A stretch of DNA of 64,000 nucleotides from positions 248,001 to 312,000 of the forward strand of contig NZ_CAMLDD010000004.1 in NCBI RefSeq assembly GCF_946478785.1, in the 5' to 3' direction. The notes beneath the pieces were generated by a model, which worked only from the letters and a program-made list of their open reading frames with translations, was not told the origin of the DNA and ran no database searches. Shown here piece after piece: positions 25,758 through 34,558 of the stretch. The DNA comes from an uncultured Flavobacterium sp. Lineage in GTDB: Bacteria > Bacteroidota > Bacteroidia > Flavobacteriales > Flavobacteriaceae. How positions within the stretch are numbered: position 1 is the stretch's first letter; every line of letters starts with the position of its first letter. The translations under genes were made by a program, and so were the position numbers.

Positions 25758-27566
25758 TTACGGTAGATGGTTTTTTATTACATATTCTTCAGCTTCCTGC
25801 TTATAGATACCGATTTTATTAGATTTAATTTTTACAGGTAAATTAATTATTTCCTCTGCTGTTTTAATACTTTTTACCTTTCGATTTGTCTGAATATAAA
25901 AATGAAGCAGATTTACCCTTGGCTCAAACCTAAATGGTTCAATACCTACATTAGCTAGTAATAATTGCTCTGTCCTGGTAAAATCTTTTTGCGTGGTATA
26001 AATATTAGCCAACATGATGTTGGCCTCTGGGATTTTGGATTTTTTCACGGAATTTTCCATCATTCCAATTCCAGTGATGATCTCTTGATCGGTATATTTC
26101 TCGAATCCGAGTTTAAATTCAACAAATGCATCATCTTTAATAAAATACATATCATTATCGCTGAGTTTATAATAAAATTTCTGATTTGTATCCTCAATCA
26201 CCGTTTTAAAATCCCGTAAAGACTTAGTTTTTAAACCAAATAAAACACCAATAGTCAGAAATGCGAAAAAAGAAATACCCTTTAAAATACTCAATGCACG
26301 ATTATTAGAAATAACAAAAATCTCAATTTTATTGTTTCCATAAACAAATAATATTGACAATGCCCAGACTATAAAAACCATTGCTGTTGGATTATACAAA
26401 ACTGATGTAAACAATCCTAAGAAAACAAAAGCGATAACAATAGCAAGAGCGAATCTGGTACTGAGATTAAGTTCTGTTCTTCTAATTATTATAAATAATA
26501 GCGTGCCTATTAAAATAAAACCTAATAATCCAATCTCAAAGATAATTTGGATATAATCGTTTAAAGCATTAGAAACATAATCTGCTACCTTCATTTCTTT
26601 CCATGGGCGTTGTTCCTCAATGAAATAACGAGCCTTTGACTCATTATAAACTCCATCAAAATTAAAGATTCCATTTCCGAAAAAGGGATTTTTCTGAATA
26701 TCTAAAACAGCAATTTTCCTAATTAGTGTCCTGCCGTCAACTGAGTCCTTGTTTAACTGATATAACAGATACAAGGAACCAAGAACTGCGATACAGATAA
26801 TGGCAAATAAAAATATAGTTTTCTTTTTGTTTGCCTTGAAAAAGTAAATGCAATTTTGAGAAGTAAATACTAAAACCAGAAAACCTATTATTAATGATAT
26901 CCATGACGCCCTGGATTCTGTTAAATAAAGAACATATGTCATGGAAAAAAAACTCAAAAGCAAGGCTGCCTTGACAATTATTCTTCTTTCCTGAAACACC
27001 ACAATTTGATATAATAAAACAAGTAAACCGACTACCATATAAACTCCTAAAAAGTTAGGATTTATAAATGTCCCTATTGTCTTAAAATAGCTGTTTTCGG
27101 AATTTATAAAGCCAAAATTTTGGAATAATGCCACTATCGATTGCAACAAACAAAAGCACCAAATCAGATAAATAGTGTTGTTAAAAAGAACCTTTTTTTC
27201 CTGCTCCTTATCATAACTCCAACGAAATAAATAAAAGAGCAGTATATAGCATGTGAAAACCCAAAATTGGTCATACAGAAAAGTATAAAAAGAAAAAAGA
27301 AAATAATGGACAAGCACATATAAGTAAAACAGAAACATCACTATATCTACAGCATAAACCTTCAATGACTTGTTCTTTAAGACGCATAATGTTTTAAAAA
27401 CTATCCATAAGGAAACCATAGTAACCAAATAAAGTTCCTTGCCAATTTTATTAGAATTTAAAATAAATGGATATGAAATAAAAGGCAATGCTAAAATTAA
27501 CATTATAAACACAGAATCTATTATATGAGACAGATTCTTTGCCAGACAGGGATTATATTTACTCAT
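25758..27566 (-). CDS. O-antigen ligase (Wzy_C/WaaL-like) membrane protein with C-terminal TPR-like tail
   Basis: A 602-residue protein with about ten to twelve hydrophobic segments over residues 15-430. It contains GTFINPNFLGVYM and YLTESRASWISLIIG, typical of the O-antigen ligase/polymerase (Wzy_C) family, and a large periplasmic loop (NPFFGNGIFNFDGVYN) ending in NDYIQIIFEIGLLGF. Residues about 480-590 look like TPR helices (EANIMLANIYTTQKDFTRTEQLLL), a frequent fusion in Bacteroidota. The family joins or polymerises glycans on lipid carriers at the periplasmic face, or glycosylates proteins. No other surface-glycan genes are nearby, so the substrate is unknown. It precedes the transglutaminase-like gene's stop by about 64 bp but lies downstream of it. 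Confidence 0.75.
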   Translation of the reverse strand: MSKYNPCLAKNLSHIIDSVFIMLILALPFISYPFILNSNKIGKELYLVTMVSLWIVFKTLCVLKNKSLKVYAVDIVMFLFYLYVLVHYFLFSFYTFLYDQFWVFTCYILLFYLFRWSYDKEQEKKVLFNNTIYLIWCFCLLQSIVALFQNFGFINSENSYFKTIGTFINPNFLGVYMVVGLLVLLYQIVVFQERRIIVKAALLLSFFSMTYVLYLTESRASWISLIIGFLVLVFTSQNCIYFFKANKKKTIFLFAIICIAVLGSLYLLYQLNKDSVDGRTLIRKIAVLDIQKNPFFGNGIFNFDGVYNESKARYFIEEQRPWKEMKVADYVSNALNDYIQIIFEIGLLGFILIGTLLFIIIRRTELNLSTRFALAIVIAFVFLGLFTSVLYNPTAMVFIVWALSILFVYGNNKIEIFVISNNRALSILKGISFFAFLTIGVLFGLKTKSLRDFKTVIEDTNQKFYYKLSDNDMYFIKDDAFVEFKLGFEKYTDQEIITGIGMMENSVKKSKIPEANIMLANIYTTQKDFTRTEQLLLANVGIEPFRFEPRVNLLHFYIQTNRKVKSIKTAEEIINLPVKIKSNKIGIYKQEAEEYVIKNHLP

Positions 27567-27630
27567 AGGAAACTTTTATTGCAATGAAAATTAAAAGCAT
27601 TCAATTAATACCTTATTAAAAAAATCCATT

Positions 27631-29142
27631 CTAATACCATGTGATAAGGTTTGACAGTGGTTCAATCGTGAATATTCTTTCATAAAAATCTGGCTTAGAA
27701 GAACTCATTAAAAAAAGTCCGTTTTTTGGTAATTTTTTAAAAGAGACCTTGTTGTCTTCTGATGCAATCTGTTCTTCCAGAAGCTGCCAGTTACTATTCC
27801 AAACATAGATTTTGTATTTTTCACCTTTTATAATCTGGAAAGGATTATTATCTGTATGCTTATTTTTATACTCGTTTTCCCTTGAAAGTGTTGCAGAAAA
27901 AGAATTCAGTGCATCTGGTTTTAATATCGTTTTAACACCTTTTTGGTCTAAAAGTATTGGGTAATTTTCAAAAACCATTTTTCCTGAAATAAATACGCTT
28001 GGTAAATAGACAATGTCCCTTCCCATATTTTTATAGACAGAAACTTTATTGTTTATTTTTGCCCAGTCCAATGGTCTCCAGTTACCTCTGTTAAATACAT
28101 TAAGGTAACTAACTTTTGAAATGACCAGCGGGCTAAAAGAATAATTGACATCACTGACTGCAACATATTCAGATGTGACATCTACAATGTTTTTGCTTTT
28201 TAAAAAATCATCCGGGATTTCATTTTCAGGAATTAAAGTAGTCAAATTCCCTATTTGCTCCGAAAAGGTAACCCTGAATACTTTACCTAATCGTTTGGCT
28301 ACAGCATTATAAACATAGGGTAAATCCTGATTCCCGTTAAAAGGAACATGGATACCTTTATTGTCTATAACTGTATTCCAGTAGTGCCTGTTTGAAGAAG
28401 CTGCATAATGGGGTGTATAATCAAAAGTTGTTGCGACACCAAGTGACCTTCCGGCAAAAATAGCCACATTAGCCAAATCGGGGCAATTGCCTTCTCTCCA
28501 AAATAACAAATCTGCCGGGCCTAAAAGTTGTTTGGGGTCAAAACGTTTTAATACAAAATCAAAATGTTTAATATTGTTTATTATGTCAGAACATAATTCT
28601 ACAGGATCACTTGTGTCAGCCATTCCCACTGATAATTTCTCGAACGTCATCTGATATTCAGATCTCCAATCCTGCATTGGTTCTGATAAACTTCGATAAG
28701 GCAGAATGTATTCGCAAAAGATTTTAAAATCATAGTTTTTTGACCAGGGGTTTTCCTTCCATGCTTTGAAAGCCATTTCGATATTCTTAATCAAAAACGC
28801 ACTTTTAATGACGTCCTTATCTTTAATTAAAGTATTTTGAGGTACCATTCCAATACTATCCTTTAACTCACCAAATTTCTTGGCAGCCTCTTCTATATCC
28901 TTGTAATCAGTGACTTTAAAAGCAACTTCTTTTCCGCTTTTATCCAGCCAGACATTGTCTGAAGAATAATGAATAGGCATATTTGTGGTTAAGAAAACTG
29001 TGGCATCATATTGCTCTTTATCTCCCTTTTTTTTAAAATATTCTAAAACTTTTGAAATATCACTTGTGCTTATTTTTTCATCATTTTTTGATTGGCAAAA
29101 AACGATTACTGGAATTAAAAATAAAAACAGAATTAATCGCAT
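27631..29142 (-). CDS. Secreted transglutaminase-like protein
   Basis: The start is placed at 29142, giving a 503-residue protein that begins directly with a signal peptide (MRLILFLFLIPVIVFCQS); a start at 29199 would put 19 polar residues before it. The transglutaminase-like core has REGNCPDLAN with Cys220 and NRHYWNTVID with His253. The usual third Asp position reads VPFNG, as in a group of Bacteroidota proteins that have 'IPF.G' there followed by a 'AK.(Y/F)R.TF' segment (here AKRLGKVFRVTF). Such proteins may be peptidases or crosslinkers in the periplasm or at the surface. The C-terminal part (about 360-503) is beta-rich. Target unknown. Confidence 0.7.
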   Translation of the reverse strand: MRLILFLFLIPVIVFCQSKNDEKISTSDISKVLEYFKKKGDKEQYDATVFLTTNMPIHYSSDNVWLDKSGKEVAFKVTDYKDIEEAAKKFGELKDSIGMVPQNTLIKDKDVIKSAFLIKNIEMAFKAWKENPWSKNYDFKIFCEYILPYRSLSEPMQDWRSEYQMTFEKLSVGMADTSDPVELCSDIINNIKHFDFVLKRFDPKQLLGPADLLFWREGNCPDLANVAIFAGRSLGVATTFDYTPHYAASSNRHYWNTVIDNKGIHVPFNGNQDLPYVYNAVAKRLGKVFRVTFSEQIGNLTTLIPENEIPDDFLKSKNIVDVTSEYVAVSDVNYSFSPLVISKVSYLNVFNRGNWRPLDWAKINNKVSVYKNMGRDIVYLPSVFISGKMVFENYPILLDQKGVKTILKPDALNSFSATLSRENEYKNKHTDNNPFQIIKGEKYKIYVWNSNWQLLEEQIASEDNKVSFKKLPKNGLFLMSSSKPDFYERIFTIEPLSNLITWY

Positions 29143-29482
29143 TTGGAGTTTATTCTGAATTTGGGCTAATTTTAAAATAGAGTTATTCTTTTCTTTCATA
29201 TTTATATCCTTTACAATTGAGAATTTTACTTCTTTCAGGATGTTTATAAGTTTGATATTCTTCGATTGAGGTTATTAGCTGTGCTTTGCAATACACCTTT
29301 CTGCTGTAGAGGATGGACACAGGTATTGTTAATGTGTTCTTTTTCATGAAAAACGTCTGCCTCCTCTTTTTAATAATTTATAACTTCCTTCTTCATTCTA
29401 TGTATCTTATTTCTGGATAATCGTTTAGTTTTTTTCAGAAGTATGTTTTTTATCATTCCTTAGTAAAGGACATCGTTTATGT

Positions 29483-30952
29483 TTATTGATTTTTCAAACC
29501 TTTTGGGGTATCTACATACATTTCAGAATGTATTGGTTGTATTGTTTTATCATTCGTTAATTCATATGGCCTTTTATTGACGTTGTGTTTAGCAGGTCTT
29601 GCGCTTGATGTGATTAAGGCAAGTGCATCACTTAATAGGATTTCATTGGTATTTCCCAGATCGATTGTAGGGTCTTCATACTTTTCAATACCTGTCGGAA
29701 GGATTCCTTCCTGATAATCACCAAAATTATTTTTGTTGCTCAATTTCATTACCAGAGGATGAAGGACATAATTGTGCTTGTTGTTGCGATTGGTCATGCT
29801 AAAATCAGGGGAATCATACATAGCAATTGAGGCAGTATTTTTACCAACAGTTTTTGCCCCAATCTGAACAACATTTATATAAGGTTTTAAACCGTTGATG
29901 ATTAACTCACTAGCAGAGGCGGTTTGATAGCCGGTTAACACATATAGTGTCTTTAACTTGAGACTGTTAATTGGAATTTGAGCCCCATTATCGTTTTTAA
30001 TAATGTCTGTAAATTTTGAATATAAATTTTCGGGATAGTATTTTTTAAAACTGGCTTGCGCTTTTTTATTGTACTGATTATTTAACAGGACTTGTCCTGT
30101 AAACTGCCCTGTTATCATACTTGCAAGGTATATAGCCGTTTGTACGGCACCACCACCATTGTATCTTAAATCCAAAACCAAATCTGTTACTCCCGCATCT
30201 TTAAATTCGCCAAAAACAGCGTTAAGTTCTGTATCATAATCTGAAACAAATTGATTATAAACTAAATATGCCACTTTTTTATTCTCTGTTTCTATCACAC
30301 TATGTTTAAAAACAGGGTTTTCGTTTAAGGCGGTTTTCGTAAGTTCTACCGATGTCCCATTGAGTAGGTTTATGGTGTAGGTGTTTGCATTGTCTCCAAA
30401 TAGAAGGTTCCAATAATTATCGGTTGTTAGTTTTATACCATTTACACTGTCGAAAAAATCACCTCTTTTTATATTTTTAGTAGATGCGTTGGAATTGGGC
30501 ACAACATATTCTACATATCCAAACACATCATTCTTTCCTCTCTCTTTTAGCCCAAAGCCCAAAGCCAGTCCGTTACTATTTGTCGTAATCCCCATACTTC
30601 TGGCTGTTAACGAATTATCTTTTGTCATATAACTAAAGCGGTCAACCGCCCCTGTTGGGTATTTACTGCTTGGTTTGTAAAGCAGGTTTTGAAAAAAATC
30701 TTCGGGAGTTCCCGCAGTTTTTAAGAAATTATTCAGTCCTGTCTCTCCATTAAATCTGCTATCAGACAAATCAGGAACATTGTCTTGCCATAAGTAATAA
30801 GAATTCATTGCTTTCCATATAAAACGTTGTACTTCAGTATTCTTTTCGGGAACAGCAACTACAGTTTCTTCGGTAACATCATCTTTTTGACAGCTTTGAA
30901 GTGCAAAAACAAGTAAAAAAAATAAGATAATACGGTTGATATAAATGGTCAT
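29483..30952 (-). CDS. S41 family C-terminal-processing-type peptidase, lipoprotein
   Basis: A 489-residue protein with a lipobox signal peptide (LLVFALQSC, Cys about 21), so it is likely anchored in the outer membrane or periplasm. It contains an N-terminal helical part (FIWKAMNSYYLWQDNVPDLSD), a PDZ-like domain (FGYVEYVVPNSNASTKNIKRGD) and the S41 protease core. DLVLDLRYNGGGAV and TGYQTASASELIING are diagnostic. Ser346 and Lys371 are 25 residues apart, the spacing of the Ser/Lys dyad in D1 processing peptidases. It presumably trims or degrades envelope proteins. It stands alone, with more than 250 bp downstream to the transglutaminase-like gene. Confidence 0.88.
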   Translation of the reverse strand: MTIYINRIILFFLLVFALQSCQKDDVTEETVVAVPEKNTEVQRFIWKAMNSYYLWQDNVPDLSDSRFNGETGLNNFLKTAGTPEDFFQNLLYKPSSKYPTGAVDRFSYMTKDNSLTARSMGITTNSNGLALGFGLKERGKNDVFGYVEYVVPNSNASTKNIKRGDFFDSVNGIKLTTDNYWNLLFGDNANTYTINLLNGTSVELTKTALNENPVFKHSVIETENKKVAYLVYNQFVSDYDTELNAVFGEFKDAGVTDLVLDLRYNGGGAVQTAIYLASMITGQFTGQVLLNNQYNKKAQASFKKYYPENLYSKFTDIIKNDNGAQIPINSLKLKTLYVLTGYQTASASELIINGLKPYINVVQIGAKTVGKNTASIAMYDSPDFSMTNRNNKHNYVLHPLVMKLSNKNNFGDYQEGILPTGIEKYEDPTIDLGNTNEILLSDALALITSSARPAKHNVNKRPYELTNDKTIQPIHSEMYVDTPKGLKNQ

Positions 30953-31069
30953 AATTGTGTATTTTTAAAAGTGATGAATAATAATTTAAAGCCAAATCTT
31001 CATAATAATAGCTTTTTTTATGTAAGAAATAATGGTTGGTCAATAGACAAGCCGGAGCCTTGTTTAATT

Positions 31070-31648
31070 TTATTGCTTTGTTAATAATATTGATTTCTCT
31101 CTTGGAAAAGTATAGGGTTTGTTTGGGAAATAATTAGGCGGGTTACCCATAATCACCTTTGGTTCAGGATAGAAAAAGAAATCCAATTGACCATTATAAA
31201 CATCTAACAAAATATCACCATCGTTTATAAGATTGTTATCCGTTCCTCTAAAAGATAATTTGTAACTGCCTTCTTCTGTAAAAACTATTCCTTTAATCAC
31301 ATAAGGATTATCATCTGCAAAAGATCTGGTATCTACAAGCGCCATACCATTGCTGTCGGTAATTTTATAACGTACTAATAGCGCATCATATTTAACAATG
31401 CGTACATTCATGATATTACGACTACGGGTTGTTTTAGTCACAATAACTTCATAGGTTTTATTGTCATCAGTACCTTTCCACGTTCCTACGTATTTATTGA
31501 ATGTACCATTTATGTCCTTTATATAATCGGGCGTTTGACCACATGTGGTACTTTTACACTTATCATATTCTTCTATCGACATTATCACCTGTGCTTTGCA
31601 ATACAGACTGCTTAATATCATAAAGATTATTATTACTATTCTTTTCAT
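31070..31648 (-). CDS. Small secreted protein, DUF6705-like, paralogue 1
   Basis: The start is placed at 31648, giving 192 residues that begin with the signal peptide MKRIVIIIFMILSSLYCKAQ; the frame is open 10 codons further upstream, but that would spoil the signal. The mature protein has KDINGTFNKYVGTWKG, then a beta-rich lipocalin-like layout and a C-terminus ending LTKQ. I associate 'KDIN..f..y.GTWk' with DUF6705, a Flavobacteriia-specific family of unknown function. It carries CKSTTCG after the signal, two cysteines missing in its neighbours. It is the most downstream of four tandem paralogues. Confidence 0.7.
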   Translation of the reverse strand: MKRIVIIIFMILSSLYCKAQVIMSIEEYDKCKSTTCGQTPDYIKDINGTFNKYVGTWKGTDDNKTYEVIVTKTTRSRNIMNVRIVKYDALLVRYKITDSNGMALVDTRSFADDNPYVIKGIVFTEEGSYKLSFRGTDNNLINDGDILLDVYNGQLDFFFYPEPKVIMGNPPNYFPNKPYTFPREKSILLTKQ

Positions 31649-31779
31649 AGTTAAAAAAACTGATAAAAAAAGTCCCAACAGTCAACAGAAAGCTGAAGCC
31701 TTATTTTAATTTTATTGCTTTGTTAAATATATTGATTTCTCTCTTGGAAAAGTATAGGGTTTGTTTGGGAAATAATTAG
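31629..31779. repeat. 151-bp perfect direct repeat, copy 1
   Basis: This segment is identical to 32908-33058 (offset 1279 bp). It covers the first codons of paralogue 1, the whole spacer, and the last codons of paralogue 2. Perfect identity across a non-coding spacer means a recent tandem duplication or gene conversion. Confidence 0.9.
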
Positions 31780-32287
31780 GCGGGTTATCGAAAATCACCT
31801 TTGGCTCCGGATAGAAAAAGAAACGCAATTGACCATTATAAACTCTTAACAAAATATCCCCGTCGTTCTTAAGATTGTTGTCTATTCCTGTAAAGGATAA
31901 TTTGTAATCGCCTTCTTCAGTAAATTCTAATCCTTTAATCACATACGGATTATCATCTGCAAAGGATCTGGTATCTACGAGCACGGCACCATTACTTTCG
32001 GTAATTTTATAACGTACTAATAGCGCATCAAACTTAAATAATCTTATATGAAAATCATGGGTGCGGGTTGTTTTTGTCACAACAATTTCGTACGTTTTAT
32101 TTTCATCAGTACCTTTCCATGTTCCTACATATTTATTGAATGTACCATTTATATCCTTGACATAATCGGGAAATTGTCCTTTCTCTGTAGTATTTTGATA
32201 CTTTTCAAAATCTTCTATCGACATTATCACCTGTGCTTTGCAATACAGGCTGCTTAATATCATAAACACTGCTATTATACTTTTCAT
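31712..32287 (-). CDS. Small secreted protein, DUF6705-like, paralogue 2
   Basis: A 191-residue protein with signal peptide (MKSIIAVFMILSSLYCKAQ) and the same core as its neighbours: KDINGTFNKYVGTWKG, DALLVRYKITESNG, VDTRSFADDNPYVIKG and LTKQ at the end. It is very similar to paralogues 1 and 4 and more distant from paralogue 3. Its last 25 codons and following spacer are part of a 151-bp segment repeated exactly at paralogue 4. A terminator-like hairpin lies just upstream, so it may have its own promoter or low read-through expression. Confidence 0.7.
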   Translation of the reverse strand: MKSIIAVFMILSSLYCKAQVIMSIEDFEKYQNTTEKGQFPDYVKDINGTFNKYVGTWKGTDENKTYEIVVTKTTRTHDFHIRLFKFDALLVRYKITESNGAVLVDTRSFADDNPYVIKGLEFTEEGDYKLSFTGIDNNLKNDGDILLRVYNGQLRFFFYPEPKVIFDNPPNYFPNKPYTFPREKSIYLTKQ

Positions 32288-32303
32288 AGTTAAAAAAATG
32301 ACA

Positions 32304-32341
32304 AAAAAGCTCCAACCAGTCAGTAGACGACTGAAGCTTTA
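32304..32341 (-). terminator. Rho-independent terminator between paralogues 3 and 2
   Basis: On the minus strand a two-part stem (AAAGCTTC with GGAGCTTT, and CAGTC with GACTG) is followed by TTTTTTG and further T runs. It lies 8 bp after the stop of paralogue 3. Confidence 0.65.
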
Positions 32342-32348
32342 TTTTGTT

Positions 32349-32927
32349 TTATTGCTTTGTTAAAGTCATAAATTGCCCCATTCGCATTAAAGGAAATATT
32401 TGTTGTGTATCGGGATCAAAATCTAAACATTCTCCGTCAGCAATCAACATCGCCTTTGTAATCAAAGATAAAGTCATTTGGTTCGGATTTATTTCTGGGC
32501 TAAAATACAAAGTACCCGCCTGACCACATTTGGCTTTTTTACCATAATAATGGCACATATAAGTGGAATGATCTGCATTAAAGAACTGACCTCTAATACC
32601 TGGTCTTACTGTATTTCTTGTGTCCTCTTCGACTGTTCCGTTAGCATTTACAACCAAATAACGTATTTCCAGTATATCTTCTTTGCCTATATCATAGGAA
32701 CTTATGCCTTTTGTTATCATAAACGTATAATCTCTACCATTATATTTTGCTGTCCAGTTGCCTAAATATTTATCAAATAAATTATTAATATCTTTTAGGT
32801 ACGCATCCTTTGGATAGCTTTTTCCAGCAAAGTAATAATCTATTGATTTTTCTACCGGAATAATCGCTTGGGCGTTAGTATTTAGTATACAAAATAGTAC
32901 CCCTATCATTATTACTATTCTTTTCAT
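32349..32927 (-). CDS. Small secreted protein, DUF6705-like, divergent paralogue 3
   Basis: The start is placed at 32927 (192 residues; signal peptide MKRIVIMIGVLFCILNTNAQ). It keeps KDINNLFDKYLGNWTA, LEIRYLVVNANG, DTRN and the LTKQ end, but the rest differs: CHYYGKKAKCGQAG in the middle and ECLDFDPDTQQIFPLM near the end. So it belongs to the same family but diverged before the recent duplication that made the other copies alike. Its 5' codons lie inside the 151-bp exact repeat, so its signal peptide start is shared with paralogue 1 by conversion. Confidence 0.68.
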   Translation of the reverse strand: MKRIVIMIGVLFCILNTNAQAIIPVEKSIDYYFAGKSYPKDAYLKDINNLFDKYLGNWTAKYNGRDYTFMITKGISSYDIGKEDILEIRYLVVNANGTVEEDTRNTVRPGIRGQFFNADHSTYMCHYYGKKAKCGQAGTLYFSPEINPNQMTLSLITKAMLIADGECLDFDPDTQQIFPLMRMGQFMTLTKQ

Positions 32928-33058
32928 AGTTAAAAAAACTGATAAAAAAAGTCCCAACAGTCAACAGAAAGCTGAAGCCTTATTTTAATTTTATTGCTTT
33001 GTTAAATATATTGATTTCTCTCTTGGAAAAGTATAGGGTTTGTTTGGGAAATAATTAG
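32908..33058. repeat. 151-bp perfect direct repeat, copy 2
   Basis: Identical to 31629-31779. It covers the first codons of paralogue 3, the spacer, and the last codons of paralogue 4. Confidence 0.9.
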
Positions 33059-33569
33059 TCGGGTTACCGAAAATCACCTTTGGCTCCGGATAGAATAAGA
33101 AACGTAATTGGCCATTATAAACTCGTAACAAAATATTTCCCTGGTTCTGAATATTGTTGTCTATTCCTCTAAAGGATAATTTGTAATCGCCTTCTTCAGT
33201 AAAAACTAATCCATAAATAACAAACGGATTGTCATCTGCAAAGGATCTGGTATCTACAAGCACCGTACCATTACTGTCGGTAATTTTATAACGTACTAAT
33301 AGCGCATCATATTTAAACATGCGTACATGCATGTCAAAACTGCTTGTAACTTTTGTAACAATAAATTCATACGTTTTATTGTCATCAACAACTTTCCACG
33401 TTCCCAAGTATTTATTGAAGGTACCGTTTATGTCCTTTACATAATCAGGAAATTGTCCCTCTTCTGGGCTATTATTATACTTTGCATATTCTTCTATCGA
33501 CATTATCACCTGTGCTTTGCAATACAGGCTGCTTAATATCATAAACATTATTATTACTGTTCTTTTCAT
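32991..33569 (-). CDS. Small secreted protein, DUF6705-like, paralogue 4
   Basis: A 192-residue protein with signal peptide (MKRTVIIMFMILSSLYCKAQ). Core motifs are those of paralogues 1 and 2: KDINGTFNKYLGTWKV, DALLVRYKITDSNG, VDTRSFADDNPFVIYG, YPEPKVIFG, LTKQ at the end. It is the most upstream of the four copies and lies 21 bp after the gene for the secreted HDH-motif protein, so it may be co-transcribed with it. Function unknown; lipocalin-like binding is only a guess from the beta-rich layout. Confidence 0.7.
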   Translation of the reverse strand: MKRTVIIMFMILSSLYCKAQVIMSIEEYAKYNNSPEEGQFPDYVKDINGTFNKYLGTWKVVDDNKTYEFIVTKVTSSFDMHVRMFKYDALLVRYKITDSNGTVLVDTRSFADDNPFVIYGLVFTEEGDYKLSFRGIDNNIQNQGNILLRVYNGQLRFLFYPEPKVIFGNPTNYFPNKPYTFPREKSIYLTKQ

Positions 33570-33590
33570 GTTATTGCTTTTTTTTCAAGA

Positions 33591-34553
33591 TTATTTACAA
33601 GGCGTATTTGAGGATGAAATTTTAGTTCCATTAGAAGTGATTCCTAATTTGGTTGGCGTTGTTCCAGGGGTAGTCTTGTATATTGTTATACCTGGGATTT
33701 TTACTTCTAATGCAAGAAAAGCTACAAAAGCGTTTTCGATGCCTCCGTAACTTTTAGGATTGCTTAACATTAACCCATAATTTTTTTCAAGTGCATCTAC
33801 ATTTATTGATTTTCCTTGTATATCATTGTAAGTTCCTTCATATTTTAGTGTATATACATTTCCTCTATTGTCAGAGAAAGTAGAAAAAACATCTGATATA
33901 GACACCCCATTATTAGCTGAATTGTTTAACATCATTAGAAAAGTTCTCAGATCTTCCCTGGAAAACATCTGAATAAATTTTTTTATTTCTGGCAAGCCGT
34001 TTGCGTCTATGCCGGCACGTGGCAATGTATGGTCATGTATGATTCCGTACAATTTACTATCATTTGGAAAATCTAAATCACCCTTAGAATCGTTGGTGCC
34101 TGGTTCATAATTGCTAGCGCCACTTGCTATGCAATAACCATATTCTTTGGTGCTGTCGGTTTTGGCTTTTGCTATAACCTCTGCGAGTTTTTCTTTGTAC
34201 TTCGTATCAGCATTTAGTATCGCTAAGGCCGCACAAGGATCTATGTTTGGTTTTGGTGTTGGAGCCGATGGTTTTGGTGGTGCTGATCCACCACCAGTTG
34301 TTCCACCAGTACTAATGGGCGGTGTTGGTGTTTGTTTGGGTATATTTTGTTGCATTTGTTCTTGCTGCGCTCTAGCTTTTGCGTCCTGGGCGGCATTTAT
34401 GGCAGCCCAATCGGGTTGGGGACTTCCGTAAATTATTCTAACACCTGTTTGACCAAATTGAGAGTCATAATAGCTGCCTCCATATTCAGAGTATTGTGCA
34501 AAACCTTTCATTGAGCATAAGACAATCATAAGGCAAATATATAGTTTTTTCAT
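33591..34553 (-). CDS. Secreted protein with Pro/Gly/Thr linker and HDH-motif domain, unknown function
   Basis: A 320-residue protein with signal peptide (MKKLYICLMIVLCSMKGFAQ). Residues about 55-105 are a Gln/Ala then Pro/Gly/Thr-rich linker (TPPISTGGTTGGGSAPPKPS). The C-terminal domain has LYGIIHDHTLPRAG, then EIKKFIQMFSREDLRTFLMML. The pattern 'HxH ... fS..Dl' resembles JAB/MPN-like or DUF4329-like peptidase domains, in which the HxH pair binds zinc. That similarity is weak and read by eye. The stop of the Sel1 gene lies 5 bp upstream, so the two are probably in one operon. Confidence 0.6.
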   Translation of the reverse strand: MKKLYICLMIVLCSMKGFAQYSEYGGSYYDSQFGQTGVRIIYGSPQPDWAAINAAQDAKARAQQEQMQQNIPKQTPTPPISTGGTTGGGSAPPKPSAPTPKPNIDPCAALAILNADTKYKEKLAEVIAKAKTDSTKEYGYCIASGASNYEPGTNDSKGDLDFPNDSKLYGIIHDHTLPRAGIDANGLPEIKKFIQMFSREDLRTFLMMLNNSANNGVSISDVFSTFSDNRGNVYTLKYEGTYNDIQGKSINVDALEKNYGLMLSNPKSYGGIENAFVAFLALEVKIPGITIYKTTPGTTPTKLGITSNGTKISSSNTPCK

Positions 34554-34558
34554 CTTGT

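Noticed and set aside
31649..31678. Upstream starts of DUF6705-like paralogues 1 and 3 (31678 and 32957)
   Set aside because: They would add ten residues (MGLFLSVFLT) before a perfect signal peptide, and the stretch is spacer sequence shared by duplication.
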